Below are positions 46,901 through 54,100 of a DNA stretch of 64,000 nt, in pieces (position 1 is the first letter of the stretch; every line of letters starts with the position of its first letter). A model generated the notes under the pieces. The model made no database searches and was not told the DNA's origin. It saw nothing but the letters and a program-made list of their open reading frames with translations. A program made the translations under genes and the position numbers. Origin of the DNA: Parelaphostrongylus tenuis. Taxonomy: Eukaryota > Nematoda > Chromadorea > Rhabditida > Metastrongylidae. The DNA lies in contig JAHQIW010007105.1 of NCBI GenBank assembly GCA_019055375.1, positions 62,001 to 126,000 on the forward strand, given 5' to 3'.

Positions 46901-47760
46901 ACGTTTCGGCGACCCGCCTCTTCAGAGCCTGGGCGTATGTAGTATTAAATTTTGACGTGACTGCCACAATCCTAGTGCAGGAATCAAAAACCTCCAAGCG
47001 CAAAACTCTTGAGGCATTTTGGATAAACGCCCAAAATCCCGAAATGAATCGGAAGGACGAGTGCGTCACCATCACACGAGATCTCGCGCCTTTTCTTCGC
47101 TTGATCTTCTAACTTGACCTAGGCAGCATATAAATAAGACCATTCGAATCATTCAAATAGTCTAATACTACATACGCCCAGGCTCTGAAGAAGGCGGGTC
47201 ACCGGAAACGTCAGCCGAACTTCTACGACTAATTTACCAACCTCGCGTCAGCTAATCAAGATAAGTTTTCTCGATTTTCATATAACAATCAATTATGCCG
47301 AGGTTTATAGAAAGTCGAACTTTTGAATTGTTGCAATAAAGAAGAGAGCTACAGATAGCTTCATCGACGTCTCTACTGTTATATTTAGTCATTTACTAAT
47401 GGCGAAATTTTCTTTAGTGACGAAAAAAATCAAATTTCATTAGAACACGACCACAACGTCATTGTAGCCGCCGTGCACAAATCAGCGTCGTTGTCAACGT
47501 GTTAAGAGACTGAATGATGAATAAAAAATTTTACAGTCCCACTCTGCAAATCAATCAAAAGGCATTTAACCATAGGTAAAATACTATTACCCACGTCGAG
47601 AAGAAGATGTACCACACGAGGGTCATAGTCGACAATGCCGGCTTCCTCAATGATTGCCTTCAAATGCGTAATATCCCGACTCGCATCCATAGCAGCACCC
47701 TCTCCCATGTCAGAATCATCACCGTAGTTAGACGTGTCACCACCACCACCACCGCACCTC
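43923..47760 (-). CDS. taf-9: TFIID subunit TAF9-like, four exons
   Basis: Exons on minus are A ending 47595 (5' edge about 47760, conservative start ATG at 47708), B 46109-45998, C 44331-44214 and D 44121-43923 (TAA). From 47708 they join in phase (114+112+118+199 nt) to 180 aa. TAF9 forms a histone-fold pair with TAF6 in TFIID/SAGA in the nucleus. The histone fold is spread over exon A (DITHLKAIIEEAG, then DYDPRVVHLLLD) and exon B (LMKAKAMSQHCGK, then DETDVQMAVDFC). Exon C has the conserved post-fold block LPQVRHNFGLKLPNDR. Exon D is a TAF9-type C-terminus ending in acidic residues. Acceptors are TTTTCAG, ATTCAG and TTTAG. An ATG at 47773 is out of frame, though the exon-A frame is open upstream, so the N-terminus (a Gly-rich stretch) is uncertain. 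Introns hold M, SINE, F3 and PLE insertions. Confidence 0.85.
44868..45505. mobile_element. M element in taf-9-like intron
   Basis: Left arm (a CTTCGCTGGAAGCACGAAAAG block, AAATTATGTTTCAC) matches 43360-43400 and 59190-59230. The right arm (AACATAATATTACTTC, GTTACAAAGGGG) is its inversion. Confidence 0.55.
45600..45715 (-). repeat. tRNA-derived SINE, degenerate, in taf-9-like intron
   Basis: Shows the SINE tail (complement TGTTGAGTGGTATGCAAAAC) and an A-box-like TGGTCCATTGGTAGCACGC on minus. The B box is lost. Confidence 0.45.
46400..46840. mobile_element. F3 hammerhead element in taf-9-like intron
   Basis: The left arm (GAGCCAACATGTCATGTGG, 46469-46488) is inverted to the right arm (CCACATGACATGTTGGCT, about 46808-46826). 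Both ribozymes are damaged. Left (46508-46543, minus): stem I GCTCGA/TCGGGC is nearly intact and the core CTGACGAG is present, but stem II is cut to 3 nt and CGAGAC replaces CGAAAC. Right (46761-46788, plus): CTGACGAG is followed directly by ACTGA and TCGGGC, so CGAAAC and stem III are deleted. Confidence 0.65.
46896..46930 (-). ncRNA. Hammerhead ribozyme with canonical core (PLE-5 left)
   Basis: Minus: AGGCT, core CTGAAGAG, stem II GGCG/CGCC with a GGT loop, CGAAAC, GTC cleavage triplet, then AGCC. Stem I is GGCT/AGCC (4 bp) and stem III just ACGT. It is the cleanest PLE hammerhead in the window and is in sense with the taf-9-like pre-mRNA. Confidence 0.85.
46948..47112 (+). pseudogene. PLE protein C-terminal fragment
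   Basis: The plus strand reads DVTATILVQESKTSKRKTLE, then FWINAQNPEMNRKDECV and TRDLAPFLRLIF, then TAA. It aligns without gaps to the PLE-2 and PLE-3 C-termini. The GIY-YIG core itself is absent. Confidence 0.8.
47180..47216 (+). ncRNA. Hammerhead ribozyme (PLE-5 right), stem II altered
   Basis: GGCT, CTGAAGA, a stem II that has gained AC and a G, GAAAC, GTC, AGCC. It differs from the left arm by small indels in stem II; stem I and cleavage site are intact. Confidence 0.65.
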
Positions 47761-48163
47761 CTGGCCCAGACATATCTTAAACTTAAGGATGCAGAGATTC
47801 TGCTTCTCTAAATGAATAATCTAACCATAATTAATTTAAAAAGCGCTATAAGAAGCAAAACCACAGTTCTGGTAGTAGCCTTGAGGTGACAATAACACGC
47901 AATACGACTAAAATCCATTTATCAAACGTTCTTAAATATTAAATAGTTTGTAAAGCAAGAAAGCCCTTCTTAGCTATGTGAGGCGTTATAGTATAACAGC
48001 AGTGAAGCATTAGCAAGAACAGTCAGGCAAAGAGCGAAAATCAAAAATACTGGTGAGTACGTGGCCTTCAGTGGAGTGTGATGCCCATCAGTCGGAGAAT
48101 GAAGCCAGGAATAAACAGCTGATATACAAGGAAAAACCAATCCAAATTAAATATGGTTAATAT
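47761..48163 (-). other. Spacer between mlc-5-like and taf-9-like genes
   Basis: About 350-400 bp separate the mlc-5-like stop from taf-9-like exon A. On minus an ATTCATTTAG acceptor-like site (to about 47808) precedes exon A and could receive a spliced leader. The size fits a nematode operon gap, but trans-splicing cannot be shown from sequence. Confidence 0.45.
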
Positions 48164-51100
48164 TTAAGAATTCATCACATTACGAACAAAGTCGGCAATG
48201 TTCACATTCCCGTGAGAATCGTTGTGTCCAGCCAAAAGCTGATCAACTTCTTCATCCGACAAACGCTCACCTAGAACAAAAGAGCAGATCTCTTTAGTAA
48301 TTTGAAGCTTCCAAATATAAGGACTACTATGAAAAATTCGTTCTCGTTCATCGACTATTTCAAGACCTCATTCGAAAACAGTACAATCTGATAACATAGT
48401 TTCAACCTCTTCATGTCTGTTATGGCACTTCATAAAGTGCTAGACACGTGTCTCGGCATTCCAACCTCATTAGTAACACGATGCCTTTTCGTTCAGTCAG
48501 TAAGTTCCTCAGCGATATATATATCTTCTGTATAGAGGAACCGACCACGAAATTTTTACGCTCGACTACGGTGGAAGGACAGTGATCATAGATTGTATAT
48601 GCTCTCCCGTGATGTCGACGTGAAGCCTTGGATGTGTTCAAATATGCTGCACCACTCGCCGATGTGGCTCTCAGAATTCTCTTCGACAGCCGCAAGCCAT
48701 GCAATCGACAATCAGTCACTCCGAAGGAACGTCACGGTGATCCTTTCACCGTACGTCGATTGTAAGGAGTTCGTCGTCGATTCCTCTATATAAGGGGTAT
48801 ATCCTCGAGGAACTGACTAATCGAAGAGGCAACGTAGTATTGATTAGGCTGGAAGGCCGAACACGTGTCTTGCACTTAACAGTGCTATAACAGACCTCAT
48901 TAAAGCTCAGAATATCTTATGAGGTATTTTGTTCCGTTGTATTTTGTGAAAATCGACTCGCTTCTAATCTACTCATTATAAATTCCAAGATCGACTATCT
49001 ATTAAGCTCCGCATGGTCAATAATTCACAATTTTTCACTTGATTGGCCAAACACGACCCTAGTGTTAGGCTTATTAGTGAAAAACTGTGAATTAATCAAC
49101 ACACCTTTCCATTTATAAACATTCTGTCGCTAAACTTAAGGCCAAGAATTCCACCTCCTCAACTATCTGTTCTCAACAAATAGCAAAATGTAGTTCGACT
49201 GTTCATAGAAGTGCCTACTATTTTAGATTGCTTTGAGGATACGAAAAGATTGTAAAATGGATTTCATATGACTTCAATGACGATCAAATCTACGTTTATA
49301 CAACATCAGCAACAGCCAAATTGTTTGAAACATGGCGAGGTCATTTTTGATCAATTATAAAGCCAGTACTGCGGCATAAAAAGCAAGGCCTTAGCAATTT
49401 ATTCCAAAACAGCTAAGGATTCTGCAACGAAAAGTAGCTGTAGACGGTGGCTAATCGGGACAGAGAAGTGGAATCGTTGGCACGCACATGGGTCACTGAA
49501 GTAAACTGGTTATGAAGGATTTCGGTGTACCATGGTCTTCCTCATCCAGCTACCAGTAAACGACTACCTCTTCAAACAACTCATCGTGTAAACCATTCGC
49601 TTGAAAACATTCAAAGTACAATCGCCACAACACTGGATCACAGAGCGCGTAAGGCGCAGTGGCTGAAGATGCTCTGCGATCCACACATAGTCGCCGGTTC
49701 AGTGCCGCGCCTAAGGCTCACTCAGCTTCTAGTCCTCGAAGTCGGCGAGTTGGTGCTAGATTTGTCCAAGAGGGCAGCAGCACTGATTTGGCACATTTGT
49801 GTGACACTGTGAGTCACTGTGGAGGTCAGATATCTATTCATTCACTTCTGACAATGCTCGAGAAGCCGAATGCCTGGCGCACCCTTCACGGATTGATCAA
49901 CGCTGACAGCCTTATGTTTGCTATTAGACAGAATGCAGAGAGATATGATGCTGGCCGTAACGCCGATCAGAACATAGAGTTGGTAGCATTCCTGCGTTGT
50001 GACTTTCGATCAAAAACATACAGCTGACAGCACTTTTATATGCTGAATCAGACCGGCTGTAGCGAAGTAGCGTTTCACCAGAGAAATTTCTTAGTCCTCC
50101 ATTCCTACATAAGCCTAGTTCAAATCACTCCAGCCACTTCTTTCACAACAGTTCTTGCTATGCTCGACAACATTCATCCAGCCTTCTCTTTTCCAATCGT
50201 ATTCGTATGTGTTTAACTTCAATCGTGTTCCACAACATAACAAGAGGATTACAGACTCAAATCCAAATACCTCACCCTCTATAACACTCATAATTTTCAG
50301 ATCCCGAACACTAACGCTACGTAGACGAGATTTCCAGCCATATAGAACGTTGAAAACATAGCATTGCATCTAGCTGATGCTTGATTGAAAATGATAAGGT
50401 TTAAAGTAATAGCAATAGTTAGAAGCTCTTGAATGGAAATCCTACACCTCATTCTATACTAAAAAAACCTCTACAATGACAAACCTAAGGTTGTGAGCAG
50501 ATGACGTAGCTCTGCGACGTTGATCAGTCCATTTCCTTCTTTATCGAAGTGAGAAAGACCTTCGACAAACTCTTCGACGGTGTGCTTCTCCCTCAAATAA
50601 TGACATGCACAGCAAGATCGCAAAAGCACAGAGATCAGAGTTCTAACAGTATACAGAAAAAATCTTTTGGAACAACAGTACCTTCCACCTAATACCCTTA
50701 TAAATGTCAAGCTTAATAAGACGAATACGCACTTAACAATGCAATTATCTTGTACCTTTATTTCGAGTGCTTTGTTTGAACCACGCTCAAATTTCAATAT
50801 ATCTTTTCATTATTATTTGAGCCAACATGTCATGTGGTCTGGTAAGGGCTCTTGTACACCCGATACACGTGTTTCGTCCTTACAGCCTCGTCAGTCGGGC
50901 AAAACTCTGTGTTAGGTGAAGATTTCGCTTGACATAGAGTGTAAAGCGTTCGTCTTCGATAACTCTCTGTAAGGGAGCAGAGCTCCCGAGAAAACTGACT
51001 ATAAAAATATCGAAGGACGACGGGTTCTGCCCGACTGACGAGTCTGTAAGGACGAAACACGTGTATCGGGGTGTACAAGAGCCCTTACCAGACCACATGA

Positions 51101-54100
51101 CATGTTGGCTCAAACAATAATGAAAGAATGCAATTATCACTAAAGACCATCTATAGGCTCACCAAATCATCGCTGATATGCCAGTGCGCATAGTTCCCTA
51201 TGACTTCTTATCACCTTAACGGCTACTGGGTTTCCCTAAATGCTGAATCGTGATGCAAAATTGATTCCAACCGTGTCTATCAATTTTATAAATCTAATGT
51301 TCCCGTCGGATATGGTCTGTGATAATGTTTGCAACCTTTTCGAGGGTTGGTACGTCAGAGCCATACGTACGTTTCGGAGGTGTCGCTCGCTTCTTCAGTG
51401 GCCCACGCCCCACACTGAATCTTGCTTTATAGCAGGGATGAGACGTTATCTATAGTGATAGCGCAAAATACTGTATTATCATAATTTTTCAGTCGATAGA
51501 ACATGGCTGCTAATGAATATGTGGGCTATTGATGAAGCGGGCGACATCGCCGAAACGTACGTATGGAACTGCCATACCAACCTCGAAAGGACTCTAAACA
51601 TCCTCACAGACTATATAGAGTGTTTATAACGAGGTTTCAAAACAGTGGACGAGGTGGATTTCTACATATTCACTACCAGCCATAATTCACGACTAAAAAG
51701 TGGTGATAACACAACATCATGTGCCATAAAGAAAGCCTCCCCAACCCTGTTCTAGAGTTCAAAATGGGGCATGGGCCACTTCACTGATGAAGCGGGCGAC
51801 ACCGCCGAAACATAGGTATGGCTCTGAAGTACCAATCTCGAAAACCTCACAGACCATATTGAATGTTCAATGCCAGGACCGACTGCCCGGGCCAGGCCGT
51901 TGACGGCTGGGGGCTGACAGACAGGTTCGCTGTAGCGTATAAAGAGCGATGTGCAAAATGGGCGTCAGTAGTGTAACGGACAGAGCACGCATTCCCGGAA
52001 AGAGTGAGGTGCGGGTTCTAGTCCCAGCTGACGCGAAAGTTTGCACATCTCTCTACTCAATCGGTATATATTTGTAACATCATACCACCGTTATAAGCGG
52101 TTAAATAAGAAAAATATCATTATATTGAATGTTGGAACGAGATTTAAAAACAGTCGATAGTGGGTCCCCAACAAGATTATCAGCTGAAAGTAGATCTATG
52201 GAAACGCGATGAGCTTACTGCGTCTACGTTCTCGCCAAAGCGAGTAGAGAAACAAACGGTTCTACATTGAACAAGTAAGATCCACCAAGGTCCTTCCAGA
52301 AGGCAGAGCCTACTTAATTTTCTGATTCGCGAGGGAATGAAACTCGAGTCACGTGTTTTCGACAGATTTTTACAATCTTTAGCGCGATAGATGGCTCAAA
52401 TTCATTTCCTCGTATTCGACCCTTCAACACATACATAGTTTCAATTTTGTAAATGAATTAAGCGAATAAAAAATGAGTAGTCCAACAAACACAAATCAAA
52501 TAAATTAAGTTTTACATAAATAAACTGAACCATAACTATTCACTGAACCGTCTAAGGGCCAAATAAACTCACTTTGTTTCGAAGTTACTTTTTCCACTTC
52601 TACTCCGCTCCAATAACCAATTTACTCTTTTAATTTTCCTCAAAATTCCTGCACGTCATAAACAAGATCGAAAATATTACATGATGAGATGACAGAAAGA
52701 AAGAGTAATAAAATAATAAAATGAAAGTCCAAATGAGCAAAAATATTATATCTCCTACGCGTTTCAAGCGGCGCGCTTCCGGACTCCCTTGAAGCGCGTT
52801 ACCTATGCGTACGTTTCTGATAAGAATATAACATGTTTTGACGCGTTAGGTCTAGTGCTAAACAGGCGCCTATTTCGTCCTAGTGGTACTCATCAGTAGC
52901 ACCCCCTCCCCCTCGGTTCAGCCGACCCATTGAGGGTAAATAATCCTCTATGAAGGAATCGACGCTGATAAATAAATCACCACAAGTCAGATGATGGAAT
53001 TATCTGACATTGCCGATTCCTTCACAGAGGATTATTTAGTCTCATAGGATCGGATGGAACCGAGGGAGGAAGGGGAGGGGAGGGGTGTGCTATTGATGAG
53101 TTCCAGTAGGATGAAACAGGCGCCTGCTTAGCACTAGACCTAACGGCCCAAAATTTGTTATATCTTTATCAAATCATATTGTTTTGAGCGGGTCCATAAA
53201 AAAGCGGTCGAAAAAAGAGGTATGTGTGTTTTTCAACGTATTCTTTTTTCTCGCGCCCGAGAAAGATGGTGACCACTGGGTTCAATAGGACGATCGCTCC
53301 ATCGCTCAGTTCTCGAAAAGGGAAGAGGAGAAAAAAAAAGAACTACAAGCCAGCCAGTTAAAAGAATTGAGCAGTCAATAAAGAGGACTGTTTTGTATGC
53401 ACGCGTGTACACTATAGTGTTCATGTTGTTCAAAAGGTTCTCTAATCGCAGTTATTGGTTAACATTCGAAAATAATTGTTCTTACGAGGAAAACCCTATG
53501 AATTCACCAACGTTTCATCGACCAAAACAGAAAGCATTTTTACGCATTTAGACCTAATTTTGGTAAGATATAGAACCCATTGGGATGAATAAAATCTGTC
53601 CTAATGCAAAAGGTAATTCCTTAAGATAGCCAAATAGCTGCCAAGAAAACTCACCGATTCTTACTGATCGACTGAAAAATTGGCACAAAATCCTCGAATG
53701 AAAGACGGGCCTCTTTCTCGTAAGCAGCACAGCATCGTCCAATTTCCGCTTCAGTTGGATTTTGTCCAAGAGCACGAAGAACGTCACCAACATGAAAAGA
53801 GAAAACAAGTACAACATTCGTTTTACTCAGTTTATCACTTTATTTGACCCGTATCACATTTCCTTTTTTTTTACTGCGCGGGTCCCATACTTCTAGGGTT
53901 CTCTTCCTTGAGGACTTCATCTTCCTCGGAAACAATATAGAATACTGGTCGAGCACTTCTCCTCGCAATCTCGAGTACAGCCAGGCTGGGGCGTTCTGTA
54001 GGGCGTTCGCCATGATTGCCGAAGAGCGTCGGAGAACCACCCCTCGTCGAACCACGCCGAATATCACTAGCCACTAGACCACAGCTCCCCTTCCTACTCA

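Larger units (their letters stand above)
46840..47275. mobile_element. PLE-5: PLE 3' end between inverted hammerhead repeats
   Basis: Terminal inverted repeats of about 60 bp (46842-46902 and 47210-47272; both contain TAATTTACCAACCTC in one orientation) are nearly identical. Each carries a PLE-type hammerhead pointing outward. The interior holds the last 54 codons of a PLE protein. The close match of the arms suggests a young insertion. It lies in the first intron of the taf-9-like gene. Confidence 0.8.
48380..48930. mobile_element. F2 element in mlc-5-like intron 3
   Basis: The left arm (TCATGTCTGTTATGGCACTT, then AAGTGCTAGACACGTGTC) is inverted to the right arm (ACACGTGTCTTGCACTTAA, then ATAACAGACCTCATTAA). 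Hammerhead-like motifs are at 48435-48480 (minus) and 48831-48876 (plus). About 550 bp, non-coding. The sequence from 48940 to 49630 shows nothing else. Confidence 0.65.
50750..51130. mobile_element. F3 hammerhead element, best copy
   Basis: Arms are inverted over more than 60 bp: GAGCCAACATGTCATGTGG, then TGGTAAGGGCTCTTGTACA on the left, and their complements on the right to about 51120. Inside each arm is a complete hammerhead facing outward. A middle hairpin (TAAGGGAGCAGAGCTCCCGA) joins them. No reading frame. It lies in mlc-5-like intron 2. Confidence 0.8.
51315..51870. mobile_element. F4 element: one inverted and two direct hammerhead-tail units
   Basis: The tail (GTACCAACC or variants, then CTCGAAA and CTCACAGAC) occurs inverted at 51315-51363, direct from 51564 and direct from 51819. 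Each is preceded by a hammerhead motif. The two plus-strand cleavage sites are 255 nt apart, so a transcript could release a 255-nt monomer. It has the same plan as 34280-34790. Confidence 0.7.
52800..53220. mobile_element. F1 element in mlc-5-like intron 2
   Basis: Arms: left GATAAGAATATAACATGTTT, then GTTAGGTCTAGTGCTAAACA; right TGCTTAGCACTAGACCTAAC, then TTTGTTATATCTTTATC. The interior folds too (TGAAGGAATCGACGCTGAT and TGCCGATTCCTTCACAGAGG). About 420 bp. Confidence 0.7.

Noticed and set aside
53554..53817. 87-aa minus-strand frame
   Set aside because: Wrong frame over mlc-5-like exon 2; the EF-hand protein is read in another frame.
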